NCBI GenBank assembly: GCA_964387645.1
Contig: CAYLYM010000025.1
Coordinates: forward strand, 1-36,771
Reading direction: 5' to 3'
Source: CAYLYM01 sp964387645
GTDB taxonomy: Bacteria; Calditrichota; Calditrichia; RBG-13-44-9
Length of the DNA stretch: 36,771 nt
Shown here: positions 23,786 through 32,701 of the stretch, one piece after another
Layout: every line of letters begins with the position of its first letter
How positions within the stretch are numbered: the first letter of the stretch is position 1
Program-made: the position numbers and the translations under genes
Notes under the pieces: model-generated
Databases searched by the model: none
What the model saw: only the letters and a program-made list of their open reading frames with translations
What the model was told of the DNA's origin: nothing

Positions 23786-26020
23786 TTGTTGAAATCGGAT
23801 ATGAGAACAAAAGGAAGTGTTACAATTTTGCCGCTTGTTTTTCTTGCTTTATTTTTTACAATCCTTGGTTTTTTTAAAATCAGGGCAAGCAAAAAACCTA
23901 TCTTACCGGCTTATTCTGCTGGCCTAGAGGCTTATAGATCCGGTAGGTATGATAAAGCTCTGGATTATTTTTCCCAGGCTATTACTCAGAGTCCAAATTT
24001 AGTTAGGCAAGATCCTCTACTTCGATTCAGAATTGGTTATGCATTTTTTAAGAATAAGAATTTTTTCGAATCACAAATAGCAATGGAAACCAGCCGTAAG
24101 ACGCTCAAAGTTATTGAAGATTACCCGATTTATTTTCAAATACTTTCATTTTTAAAAGTGGGAGATACCACTCGAGCTATGGTATATGAAAAAGATTTGC
24201 GAAATCGTTTTCCAGAATCACCTTTATTAATGCTTCTGGATTCAGTGCAAGTCGAAATAGCTCTAAATCAAAATAAACCGGATACTGCATTGAAATATTT
24301 ATTGAAAATGGTGGATTACAACCGTTTTGATCAGGCGAACATTTATTTAAGATTAATTAAACTGTTTACAACCCTGAAGAAAATAAAAGAATTTAAGAGA
24401 TACTCATATAAATTTCTCCAAAAATATCCATTTCACAACACCGCTGAACGTGTCTATTTAAATTTAAAGTCTTCCTATCCAGGTCGAATTCCACAATCTG
24501 ATTTAAAAAAACTGATAGATTATTTATTTACTACAAATCAGTTTTTGGCGGCTAAAAATCTGATAGATTCGCAAAGAAGATTTGCTAAAAACCGTGATGA
24601 AAAAGAGTATTTTGAATGGTTGTTGGTAGAAACGGCTTACCATCAGGGAGAATATCGCAAGGTATTAAATTGGTGTTTAAAGAATCGTGGGAGATTCAAA
24701 ACGCTCAGAATTTTACGGGAAATTGATTTATATACAGCTCGATGTTATTTGCATCTTGGGCAGGTTAAAAATTCCATAGTTGCTTATTTAAAATTTCAAC
24801 GTAGATATCCAGAAGATTCCTTATCGCCGGAAGTCCTCTGGAAGGTAGCCTGGCTTTATGAAGAACTTAAGGACATCTCTTCTGCTATTAGAACTTATCG
24901 AATTTTAAATATAAAATATCCAGAGAATGAATTTAAAAATGAAGCATTATTCAGGATCGGTCTGGATTATTACCGCCTGAACCAATTTAAGACAGCGCGT
25001 ACTTCTTGGAAATTGGCGCTAAAAAAGATTGACAATCAGTTATTGCAGCAGCGTATCCGCTATTGGATCGGTAAAAGTTTTGAGAAAGAAAAAAATTTCT
25101 TAGAGCAAAGTAAAATTTATATTGATTTGGCTTCGCGGCCTGTTGATAGTTATTACTCAATGAAGGCTTTTTTATTAACCAGTAATGGGAGCCATCTTCA
25201 TCATAAAATAAATGAAATATTCTGGCAGTTGCATCATTACGAAAAAAGTTATTTGTCTGAATATGTTTCTCGCTATCAAAGAGCGTTGTTGGTTCATGAA
25301 ATTTTGGGGAAAAAATGGGCAAATCAGGAAATAAAATTAGTACAAGTAAACATTGAAAATTGGCCAGAAATGTTTGCTAAAGGTGAATTTTATGAACGAA
25401 TTGGTAATTATGGACAGGCCTACCGTAAGTTTCGCTCGATTTTTGAAAATCATTTTTTTGATGCAAACCTTTCAGATATGGTGGTTATTTTTAAAAAACT
25501 TTATCCGTTTTACTATTCAAATTTGATTGATTCTGTTTCGCGGCGTTTTAGTATTTCTCCTGAATTAATTTTGAGTGTTATTAAAAAAGAAAGTGCCTTT
25601 GAACCTCAAATTATCTCTTATGCAAATGCTTATGGGCTGATGCAATTACTTCCAAATGTTGCAAGTCAATTAGCTCCTCGATTAAAGTTGAGATTTACTT
25701 CAGCAATGCAATTGTTTGACCCTGAATTCAACATCACCATTGGATCATTTTATCTTTCTTCTTTATTGAAAAAATATCGGGGAAATTTGATCATGGCTCT
25801 TGGTGCTTATAATGCGGGTCCACATCGAATGGATCGTTGGATAAAAATATTCCCTACTAATGATGATGATCTCTTCATGGAAAATCTAGAGTTCGAACAG
25901 ACTAGGGTTTATGTGAGAACCTGCCTAAAATATTATTGGATATATAAATTAATTGTGAACCCAGAGAAAATTCCAGAAGAAATCCTTACATATCCGGTTA
26001 ATTTCCGTGATTTCTATTAA
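23786..26020 (+). CDS. Soluble-type lytic transglycosylase with TPR-like N-terminus
   Basis: A 744-residue lytic murein transglycosylase of the Slt70 type, cleaving the MurNAc-GlcNAc bond to form 1,6-anhydro-muropeptides. A membrane anchor or signal peptide is near the N-terminus (ILPLVFLALFFTILGFF). A long alpha-helical solenoid of TPR-like repeats follows (about 45-560; e.g. AYRSGRYDKALDYFSQAITQSP). The C-terminal SLT domain has catalytic Glu602 in SVIKKESAF, then SYANAYGLMQLLP, LFDPEFNITIGSFYL and ALGAYNAGPHRMDRW. The start is TTG at 23786, with TGGAG six bases upstream; an ATG at 23801 is the alternative. Length slightly exceeds E. coli Slt70. Confidence 0.9.
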   Translation: MLKSDMRTKGSVTILPLVFLALFFTILGFFKIRASKKPILPAYSAGLEAYRSGRYDKALDYFSQAITQSPNLVRQDPLLRFRIGYAFFKNKNFFESQIAMETSRKTLKVIEDYPIYFQILSFLKVGDTTRAMVYEKDLRNRFPESPLLMLLDSVQVEIALNQNKPDTALKYLLKMVDYNRFDQANIYLRLIKLFTTLKKIKEFKRYSYKFLQKYPFHNTAERVYLNLKSSYPGRIPQSDLKKLIDYLFTTNQFLAAKNLIDSQRRFAKNRDEKEYFEWLLVETAYHQGEYRKVLNWCLKNRGRFKTLRILREIDLYTARCYLHLGQVKNSIVAYLKFQRRYPEDSLSPEVLWKVAWLYEELKDISSAIRTYRILNIKYPENEFKNEALFRIGLDYYRLNQFKTARTSWKLALKKIDNQLLQQRIRYWIGKSFEKEKNFLEQSKIYIDLASRPVDSYYSMKAFLLTSNGSHLHHKINEIFWQLHHYEKSYLSEYVSRYQRALLVHEILGKKWANQEIKLVQVNIENWPEMFAKGEFYERIGNYGQAYRKFRSIFENHFFDANLSDMVVIFKKLYPFYYSNLIDSVSRRFSISPELILSVIKKESAFEPQIISYANAYGLMQLLPNVASQLAPRLKLRFTSAMQLFDPEFNITIGSFYLSSLLKKYRGNLIMALGAYNAGPHRMDRWIKIFPTNDDDLFMENLEFEQTRVYVRTCLKYYWIYKLIVNPEKIPEEILTYPVNFRDFY

Positions 26021-26447
26021 CACTAATAAAAATTTTATATAACTAAAATTTATGTTTAGAAATTTTTAAAAATTACTTTGCATAAATTCAATTCTTTGAT
26101 AAAAGAATGAAGTTGATTGCTAACCGATTATTCGAAGCTATCTGAAGTAAGTTTTGGAAAAGTATTGACTGACATTTTCAATCAGTATAAAGTGATAAAA
26201 AGTACTTAAAAATTCTGCTCTATTACTGGTTATGATTAGTCAAAAATTTTGTTTTTAAATGTAAGGTTGTTTACACAAAGTAGTTTATCTGGTTAAATGA
26301 AGTTTTTCTCAAAGGTCTATTTCTGTGGACATATATTTGAATAAAATTATCGTAAACCCTCAGCGAGTCTTATTAGCAAAGACATTTGTTAAAACTTGAT
26401 TTATTAATTATGCCTGAATATATTTTACTGATGAAAGATTAGAGAAA
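26021..26447. other. AT-rich intergenic stretch
   Basis: About 430 bases without a credible gene. One imperfect hairpin (26163-26172 with 26178-26187, one mismatch and one G-T pair) is present but lacks a T-tract. It separates the two lytic transglycosylase genes and presumably holds the promoter of the second; no clear promoter boxes are visible. Confidence 0.4.
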
Positions 26448-28307
26448 ATGATGTTATATATTGAGGTTCATTCCAGGTTTTTTGATATAATTTTTAGAGT
26501 GATAATTTTTTTACTTTTTTTTGTTTTGAGTATTCAATCTTTCGCTTTCTCCTGGAAATATCAGGAAGAATTAAGGAGTGATATTTTTTTCTGGAAAAAT
26601 ATTTTCACGCGTTACAGCACAGACCAAGTAATAATTCATGATTCAGAAAATTTGAACATCATTTATAAAGTTGTTACCTTTGATTCTTCCTTATCTCAAA
26701 AGGATCGCATAGAACAGATAAAGAAGATTAAAAAAGAAATCAAAGAATCTTTGCTCAAGTTAGCAGAAAAAGATAAAACTTATTCTAAACTTGAGAGGTT
26801 TAAAACCTATCTTCAACGGTTAGCAGGCGACACACTTTCACCAGAATTCTTGAAACAGGCTGCGAAAACAATTCGTGCACAGAATGGAATGCGAGAACAG
26901 TTCATGGAAGGTGTGAAACGTTCATTAGCGTATCTTCCCTATATTCAGCAAATTTTTCAAGAACATGGTTTACCTACAGAACTGGCATATCTTCCTCATG
27001 TTGAGTCATCTTTTAATCCCCTGGCACGTTCTCACGCAGGTGCCACAGGTATGTGGCAATTCATGCGTTCAACGGCCCGGTTGTATATGAAGGTAAACCG
27101 AATTATTGATCAACGTTATGATCCATTTGTTTCGACGCGGGCAGCGGCAAAACTATTGAAATATAATTACCAGCAAACGGGTGATTGGGCCCTGGCCATT
27201 ACGGCTTATAATTTTGGTCTTGCAGGGATAAAAAAAGCCATTCGTCAGGTTGGATTGGATTATTTAAAAGTAAGGGAGGCCTTTAAACACCGCCGTTTTG
27301 GTTTTGCTTCACGAAATTTTTATCCGGAATTTCTGGCTGTTGTGGAGATTATGAATAATTTAGATAGATATTTCCCCGGAATTGAACCAATTACTCTTCC
27401 TCCGAAAATTCGTTATCAACTAAAACGTTCGGTATATTTGAATCGTTTAGCAAAATTATTGGGATTGAATATTAAAGATTTAAAAGAATTAAATCCTGAA
27501 TATACGTATCGATGCTGGAAAGGATGGGTTAGCGTTCCCGCCGGTTATTGGATAAATTTACCATTGGATGCAGATTTGACAAAATTAGAACCTTCTCACC
27601 AATCTTTGTTGGCAAATGTTTCAGCTTTGTCGAGTGGAAAATCCTCTTCAAAAGAAAAAACTAATGAAATGGCAAAGGCTGATCAATTATTAAACCGAAA
27701 TTTATTAAGTAATCCTGGTAGCTTCAGTACGGTTATTGAACATCAAAAACCTAATGTTCATGAAGGACCTGTTACTGTTTTGTCAGATAAGGTTAATTTA
27801 GATTTCAATATGATTTCTAAAAGTGAAGTAAACCCAAAATTATACTCACAAATTAAGCAAGAAATTGTAAGTCAGTTATTAATTAAGGGTGATGTTGCCA
27901 TTGTTTTTGCCAATGAAACTCTGGGACATTATGCGGAGTGGTTGGAAATTCCTTTAACAGAATTGAAGCGAATAAACCGATTAAAAAACTCGCGGAGGAT
28001 TTATCAGGGTCAGAAATTAAAATTGAGTTTTCAGAATGTTACTAAAGATGAATTTCAAAAACGCCGAATTAACTTCCATTTAAAAAATTTTCAGAATTTC
28101 ATTAAAAATAAAAAAATTGCTCGTTTAGATGAATACAAAGTGAATATCGGGGACTCAGTTTGGGAATTAGCAGTAAATCGATTTGGTATACCGATCCAAA
28201 TAATTCAGTACTTTAATTCTCTTCATGATATTAATAAATTAAAACCCGGTGATAAATTAAAAATTCCAGTATTTCAAACTAATTATTCATTGGAGGAGAC
28301 TTTATGA
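26448..28307 (+). CDS. mltD: MltD-like lytic transglycosylase with LysM domains
   Basis: A 619-residue membrane-bound-type lytic transglycosylase. The N-terminal hydrophobic segment (about residues 11-30) is a signal or anchor. The SLT domain has catalytic Glu186 in LAYLPHVESSFNP, followed by SHAGATGMWQFM, RYDPFVSTRAAAKLLKYNY and ALAITAYNFGLAGI, the MltD pattern. Downstream are a first degenerate LysM-like region (about 325-375) and two clearer LysM modules (about 483-527 and 562-610, e.g. YKVNIGDSVWELAVNRFGI...LKPGDKLKIP) that bind peptidoglycan GlcNAc. A low-complexity Ser/Asn-rich linker separates them. Its stop overlaps the STAS gene by four bases. Confidence 0.92.
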   Translation: MMLYIEVHSRFFDIIFRVIIFLLFFVLSIQSFAFSWKYQEELRSDIFFWKNIFTRYSTDQVIIHDSENLNIIYKVVTFDSSLSQKDRIEQIKKIKKEIKESLLKLAEKDKTYSKLERFKTYLQRLAGDTLSPEFLKQAAKTIRAQNGMREQFMEGVKRSLAYLPYIQQIFQEHGLPTELAYLPHVESSFNPLARSHAGATGMWQFMRSTARLYMKVNRIIDQRYDPFVSTRAAAKLLKYNYQQTGDWALAITAYNFGLAGIKKAIRQVGLDYLKVREAFKHRRFGFASRNFYPEFLAVVEIMNNLDRYFPGIEPITLPPKIRYQLKRSVYLNRLAKLLGLNIKDLKELNPEYTYRCWKGWVSVPAGYWINLPLDADLTKLEPSHQSLLANVSALSSGKSSSKEKTNEMAKADQLLNRNLLSNPGSFSTVIEHQKPNVHEGPVTVLSDKVNLDFNMISKSEVNPKLYSQIKQEIVSQLLIKGDVAIVFANETLGHYAEWLEIPLTELKRINRLKNSRRIYQGQKLKLSFQNVTKDEFQKRRINFHLKNFQNFIKNKKIARLDEYKVNIGDSVWELAVNRFGIPIQIIQYFNSLHDINKLKPGDKLKIPVFQTNYSLEETL

Positions 28308-28660
28308 AGGTTAAAGAAAAAATTGAAGGTGATGTAGCGGTTTTAATACTTTCTGGAAACATGATGGGTGGTCCTGAAACGTCTGAAGTTCACGAAAAAG
28401 TAAAAAGTTTGATCGCTGATGGCATCAAAAAGGTTGTTATTGATTTGAAAGGCGTGAAGTGGATGAACAGCTCTGGCCTGGGTGTTTTAATGGCTTGCAT
28501 GACCTCTTTGAGTAATGCAGGTGGAAAATTAAAGTTAGCAAGTGTTACAGAAAAGGTGAAAAGTCTTCTCATCATCACCCAACTAATGCGTATATTCGAT
28601 ACTTATGAGAATGCTGAAAGAGCAGTTGCTGCTTTCTACGAAGAAAAACATTCAAAATAA
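28304..28660 (+). CDS. STAS-domain anti-sigma-factor antagonist
   Basis: A 118-residue single STAS-domain protein like SpoIIAA/RsbV. These bind a serine-kinase anti-sigma factor in a partner-switching cycle and are inactivated by phosphorylation of a serine in the DSSGLG loop. Here the loop reads MNSSGLGVLM (55-60, candidate Ser56/57), with Asn in place of Asp. The ribosome-binding site GGAGG lies upstream, and the ATG overlaps the mltD stop (ATGA). No kinase or phosphatase partner gene is adjacent. The coupling to a cell-wall hydrolase is unusual and suggests a link between signalling and wall turnover, which is inference. Confidence 0.9.
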   Translation: MKVKEKIEGDVAVLILSGNMMGGPETSEVHEKVKSLIADGIKKVVIDLKGVKWMNSSGLGVLMACMTSLSNAGGKLKLASVTEKVKSLLIITQLMRIFDTYENAERAVAAFYEEKHSK

Positions 28661-29094
28661 GATATCTACAATTTGTATTTCTTTCGGAATGAAAGACCGG
28701 GGCATTTCAAACGGAATGTCCCGGAGAAATTAATTCTACCTTATTCAGTCCGCGCTTTGTAGCATTTCTTATTTTTAAGATTGGTCAATATATGGATCAA
28801 AAAGCATGTATTTGTTAAAAAGCACCATTTTCAGCACGTTTTTCTTTAATAATATAGATCTTCAATTGTTTCCAGGTTAAAGGAAAATCTAAATCTAAGG
28901 TGTTTTCAGGCAAATTTCTGAGTAATGGGAAAAATTTTCCGTGGATTTTGTAAAACAAGCAGGGATAAAAAGAGCTTTTTTTCAAAAAAGTGACTTAAGA
29001 AGTAAATACATTATTTGCTCAAATCTGATTATATTTAATATTTTTTGAGATTGGTTAACATGAAAAAATTGTTTACTTATTTAAATAATAAATA
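28661..29094. other. Intergenic stretch with two tandem hairpins
   Basis: About 430 bases. Close to the STAS stop are the hairpins 28681-28695 and 28697-28724 (described separately). The remainder is AT-rich with no gene I can support. No clear promoter for the endonuclease V gene is visible. Confidence 0.4.
28697..28724 (+). terminator. Strong hairpin after the STAS gene, possible terminator
   Basis: Positions 28697-28708 pair with 28713-28724 to give a 12-bp stem with two G-T pairs and an AAAC loop (CCGGGGCATTTC / GGAATGTCCCGG). A smaller hairpin CTTTC-GGAAT-GAAAG lies directly before it (28681-28695). There is no T-tract after the stem, so a factor-dependent terminator, 3'-end stabiliser or small structured RNA are all possible. 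Confidence 0.45.
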
Positions 29095-29796
29095 ATGCGA
29101 ATTCAACAATTACATTCATGGGATGTTTCAATAGAACAAGCCCGGTTGTTACAGCAGCGTCTTAGAAATAGAATTATCCTGGAAGATCAGTTTGATATAA
29201 AATCTATAATTAAAATTGCTGCATCTGATGTCTCTTTTACGCGTTATGGTAAATACCTTTATGCTGCTGTGGTGATATTGAGCTTTCCAAAATTAGAGAT
29301 TCAGGAAATTCACCGACAGAAGTATCCTGCAATTTTCCCGTATGTGCCGGGTTATTTAAGTTTTCGAGAAGTGCCTGCCATTCTTTCTCTTTTTGAGAAA
29401 ATTAAGAATGCTCCGGATGTAGTTTTGTGTGATGGACATGGTATTGCTCATCCACGTGGAATTGGTCTGGCTTCGCATCTGGGACTCTTTCTAGATATTC
29501 CTACCATTGGATGTGCAAAATCTGTTTTAGTTGGAGATTATAACGAACCAGGATTAAAGAAAGGAAGTTTAAAACCTTTAATCTACCAAGGAAAAGAGAT
29601 TGGGGTTGTTCTACGTACCCGAGAAGGTGTGAAACCGATTTTTGTCTCACCGGGGCACAAGATTTCATTAGAAAAATCTGTGGAAATCGTAATGACTTGC
29701 TGTCCGTTATATCGTATACCTGAGCCAATCAGAATCGCTCATCGTGTAGTGAATGATTTGAGACGTGAGAATGAGTCATTGAAAATGAAGATTTGA
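29095..29796 (+). CDS. nfi: Endonuclease V
   Basis: Endonuclease V nicks DNA or RNA one nucleotide 3' of deaminated bases, chiefly inosine. The 233-residue protein shows the family's hallmarks: AASDVSF with metal-binding D45, YVPGYLSFRE with E92, CDGHGIAHPRG with D113, and GLASHLGLFLDIPTIGCAKS, followed by the VSPGHKISLE block that holds further active-site residues. The ATG at 29095 has only a weak ribosome-binding site. It is apparently a single-gene unit. Confidence 0.95.
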   Translation: MRIQQLHSWDVSIEQARLLQQRLRNRIILEDQFDIKSIIKIAASDVSFTRYGKYLYAAVVILSFPKLEIQEIHRQKYPAIFPYVPGYLSFREVPAILSLFEKIKNAPDVVLCDGHGIAHPRGIGLASHLGLFLDIPTIGCAKSVLVGDYNEPGLKKGSLKPLIYQGKEIGVVLRTREGVKPIFVSPGHKISLEKSVEIVMTCCPLYRIPEPIRIAHRVVNDLRRENESLKMKI

Positions 29797-29982
29797 TTGC
29801 TGTTTTAAATTTCTGTTTAATTTGTTAAAGCATATAAATAATAGCTTATTTTTTTCGGATTTTATAGGAAAGTTTGTCCATATCTAATGGAGTTTGTATC
29901 AGTGGAATTTAAGTAGAAAGGTACTAATTTAGAGTGTGATTTTTGTAGTTGTTTTAAAAGTATGTTTACACAAAGGATGTTT

Positions 29983-31722
29983 ATGAAAGATGATAAATTG
30001 CTTCAGATAGAAGAAACTCTTCGTCAGAGAGAAAAGGAGCTTTTTTCTATTCAAAAAATTGGTCAGGCTTTAAGCAGTACTTTAAGACTTGATGACCTAC
30101 TCCATCTGATAATGAAAGAAATTACTGAAATTATGGATGCAGATCGCAGTACACTTTATCTAGTAGACGAGGAGAAGAAAGAAATCTGGTCAAAAATTGC
30201 GCTCAAGGCAGAAGTCAAGGAAATTCGGCAGAAGTTTGGGGTGGGAATCTCAGGATATGTAGCAGCTACCGGTCAGACCGTTAACATTGTTGATGCGTAT
30301 CAAGATAAACGATTCGATCCGACGATTGATAAGAGAACTGGCTATCGAACTCGCTCGATTCTTTGTATGCCTGTGTGGGAACCAAGGGGATACGCCGAGA
30401 AACGTCGTATACTTGGGGTAGTGCAAGTTTTGAATAAAAAAAGAGGAACATTTAGTAAAGAGGATGAGGGTATATTAGCGGCGATTTGTTCACAAGTAGC
30501 TATCTCACTATCAAATTCCCGACTCTATAATGAACTGGAAAAAAAATATCGTGAAATTGATCTGCTATATGAATTTGAACAAATGATTTCGGCCGATTTT
30601 GAGGTTGAGCAGGTTTTTCAAGATATGTTGAATTATATAGCTAATCATCTATCAAGTAAAAAAGTGGGCATTATTTTTCCTCATCAGGGGCAATGGAAGT
30701 TAATGTTATGGGATTCAGAAGGACTACTTATTCGGAAAAATATTTCTCTTTCTGATGAAGTTATGAAAAGAATCAAGGCAAATCCGTCTCAAATAAATTT
30801 TCCGAATCAAAAAAAGATTTTGTTAGAACGCTTTCAAATCGAAGATATAGATTTAAGTAATGTTAAATTCCAAATTGTTCAATTAGTTAATTCTGAATAC
30901 AAGTATACTATTGTTTTTCACGAATCCCCGCTACCTGATATTCATACGCTTAGGGGAAATAATGAGAAGGTATTGGGCATTTTAGGTCAAAAAATTGTGC
31001 GAGCATTGGAACTAAAAGAGTTAAGAGAATCGTTTCTGCGTCAGGAACGATTGTCGGCCATTGGTCAAATGATGAGCACCATTGTCCACGACCTGAGAAG
31101 TCCATTAAATAGCATCCAGGGTTTTACTGAATTGTTGCTGCTGGATGATGTTACCCGGGAAGAAATTAGAGAATATGCCGATATCATTTTAATGGAGATT
31201 CAATCTCTTTCTAATATGACAACTGAGATATTGGATTTTGCCAGAGGGAAGACCGGTATTTTACCTCGAAAATGCAGTGTGAAGGAGATCTTAAAAAGAT
31301 TCAAACCACAAGCTGAACAGTTATTTCGAAATACAAAAATTGAATTTCAACTGCAAAATAGTTCGAAAAAATACATTTATGTTGATATTGATAAGTGTAC
31401 AAGGGTGCTTTACAATATTGCCAAGAATGCAAAAGAAGCAATGCTGGATGAGGGGCGATTTATCTGCCAGGTTTACGATGAGAATAATCTGGTTGTTTTT
31501 AAATTGACAGACACTGGGCCCGGTATACCGGAAGAGATAAAAGATCGATTATTTGAATCGTTTGTAACCAGTGGTAAAGAAAAGGGAACCGGATTGGGTT
31601 TGGCAATTGTGAAAAGGATAGTAGATGATCATCGCGGGAAAATCGAAATCGAATCGGAGAAAGAGAAAGGAACTACTTTTATTATTAAATTCCCGGTTCA
31701 TCAAACTGGAGTTAATTCGTAG
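29983..31722 (+). CDS. GAF-domain sensor histidine kinase
   Basis: A cytoplasmic two-component sensor kinase (579 residues); no membrane segment is visible. An N-terminal helix leads to a GAF domain (about 25-180; DADRSTLYLVDEEKKEIWSK, FGVGISGYVAATGQTVNI, YRTRSILCMPV). A second, degenerate ligand-sensing region may follow (about 190-340). The HisKA domain has the phospho-acceptor His369 in IVHDLRSPLNSIQGF, and the HATPase domain shows the N box NIAKNAKEAM, DTGPGIPEE and GTGLGLAIVKRI. I place the start at 29983 (MKDDKLL) because AAAGG lies six bases upstream; in-frame ATGs at 29962 and 29977 are alternatives. No response regulator gene is adjacent. The deacetylase gene starts one base after this stop. 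Confidence 0.9.
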   Translation: MKDDKLLQIEETLRQREKELFSIQKIGQALSSTLRLDDLLHLIMKEITEIMDADRSTLYLVDEEKKEIWSKIALKAEVKEIRQKFGVGISGYVAATGQTVNIVDAYQDKRFDPTIDKRTGYRTRSILCMPVWEPRGYAEKRRILGVVQVLNKKRGTFSKEDEGILAAICSQVAISLSNSRLYNELEKKYREIDLLYEFEQMISADFEVEQVFQDMLNYIANHLSSKKVGIIFPHQGQWKLMLWDSEGLLIRKNISLSDEVMKRIKANPSQINFPNQKKILLERFQIEDIDLSNVKFQIVQLVNSEYKYTIVFHESPLPDIHTLRGNNEKVLGILGQKIVRALELKELRESFLRQERLSAIGQMMSTIVHDLRSPLNSIQGFTELLLLDDVTREEIREYADIILMEIQSLSNMTTEILDFARGKTGILPRKCSVKEILKRFKPQAEQLFRNTKIEFQLQNSSKKYIYVDIDKCTRVLYNIAKNAKEAMLDEGRFICQVYDENNLVVFKLTDTGPGIPEEIKDRLFESFVTSGKEKGTGLGLAIVKRIVDDHRGKIEIESEKEKGTTFIIKFPVHQTGVNS

Positions 31723-31723
31723 A

Positions 31724-32683
31724 ATGGAAACAATCTGGAAAAATGTCCGATTTTACTATCATCCTATTTTCTTAGAACATCTTCAAGGTATTGCCCACCC
31801 GGAATCGCCGAAGCGCCTGGAGTCGATTCTTACAAAATTGCAGGAAGAAGGTATTTTTGAAAAGATTGATGTTCGGGAACCTATTGAGGCGAATATTGAC
31901 TGGATTGCCCAAATTCATCCATACAATTACATTCAAAGGATATTAGAGGCATGTAAACGTGGGCCTACTTACCTGAATGGTGGTGATACAGTTGTTACAA
32001 AAAAATCATATCGGGCAGCTATTCTGGCAGTAGGGGCTGTCCTTGCTGCGGTGGATGATCTGTTAAAAGGAAACAGTCGCCAAAACGCTTTTTGTGCTGT
32101 TCGTCCACCTGGACATCACGCTGAGAGGAATACTGCCCTGGGATTTTGTATTTTCAACAATATTGCTATCGGTGCTCATTATGCATTGACTTACCATGGT
32201 CTAGAACGTATCTTTATCATCGATTGGGATGTACATCATGGAAATGGTACTCAGCATATATTTGAACATCGGAGAGATGTTTTTTACTGCAGTTTGCATC
32301 AATGGCCTCTTTATCCGGGAACAGGAAAAGCCGATGAGAAGGGAATGGGGGATGGCCGTGGATTTACCTTGAATTTACCTCTACCTCCGGGTACCGGACA
32401 TGCGGAATATTTGCAAATTTTTTCAAAAAATGTTCTTCCTGCTATAAAAAAATATAATCCTGATCTGATCATGGTTTCTTGTGGATTTGATGCTCATGAG
32501 AGTGATCCTCTCGCTAATTTAAGATTGACTGACAAAACTTTTGCTGAATTAACCCGCCTGACTCTGGAAGCTGCCCAGTATACTACTACTGGTAAGTTGA
32601 TATCTGTATTGGAAGGGGGATATAACCTGGATACTTTACCACAATTGGTAAAAATTCATTTAGCATGTTTATCTATTGAATAA
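31724..32683 (+). CDS. Histone-deacetylase-family deacetylase (AcuC/HDAC superfamily)
   Basis: A 319-residue zinc deacetylase of the arginase/HDAC fold, acting in bacteria on acetylated lysine or on small acetylated amines. The catalytic features are intact: RPPGHHAERN (His pair 131-132), IIDWDVHHGNGT with zinc ligands D169 and H171, SCGFDAHESDP with zinc ligand D256, and LEGGYN with Tyr300. The ATG at 31724 follows the kinase stop by one base, with TGGAG some twelve bases upstream; the open frame extends upstream inside the kinase gene but lacks similarity there. Co-transcription with the sensor kinase is likely. The substrate is unknown, acetyl-polyamine or acetyl-lysine being the usual suggestions. 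Confidence 0.92.
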   Translation: METIWKNVRFYYHPIFLEHLQGIAHPESPKRLESILTKLQEEGIFEKIDVREPIEANIDWIAQIHPYNYIQRILEACKRGPTYLNGGDTVVTKKSYRAAILAVGAVLAAVDDLLKGNSRQNAFCAVRPPGHHAERNTALGFCIFNNIAIGAHYALTYHGLERIFIIDWDVHHGNGTQHIFEHRRDVFYCSLHQWPLYPGTGKADEKGMGDGRGFTLNLPLPPGTGHAEYLQIFSKNVLPAIKKYNPDLIMVSCGFDAHESDPLANLRLTDKTFAELTRLTLEAAQYTTTGKLISVLEGGYNLDTLPQLVKIHLACLSIE

Positions 32684-32701
32684 AATGGGAGAATACAATG
32701 T

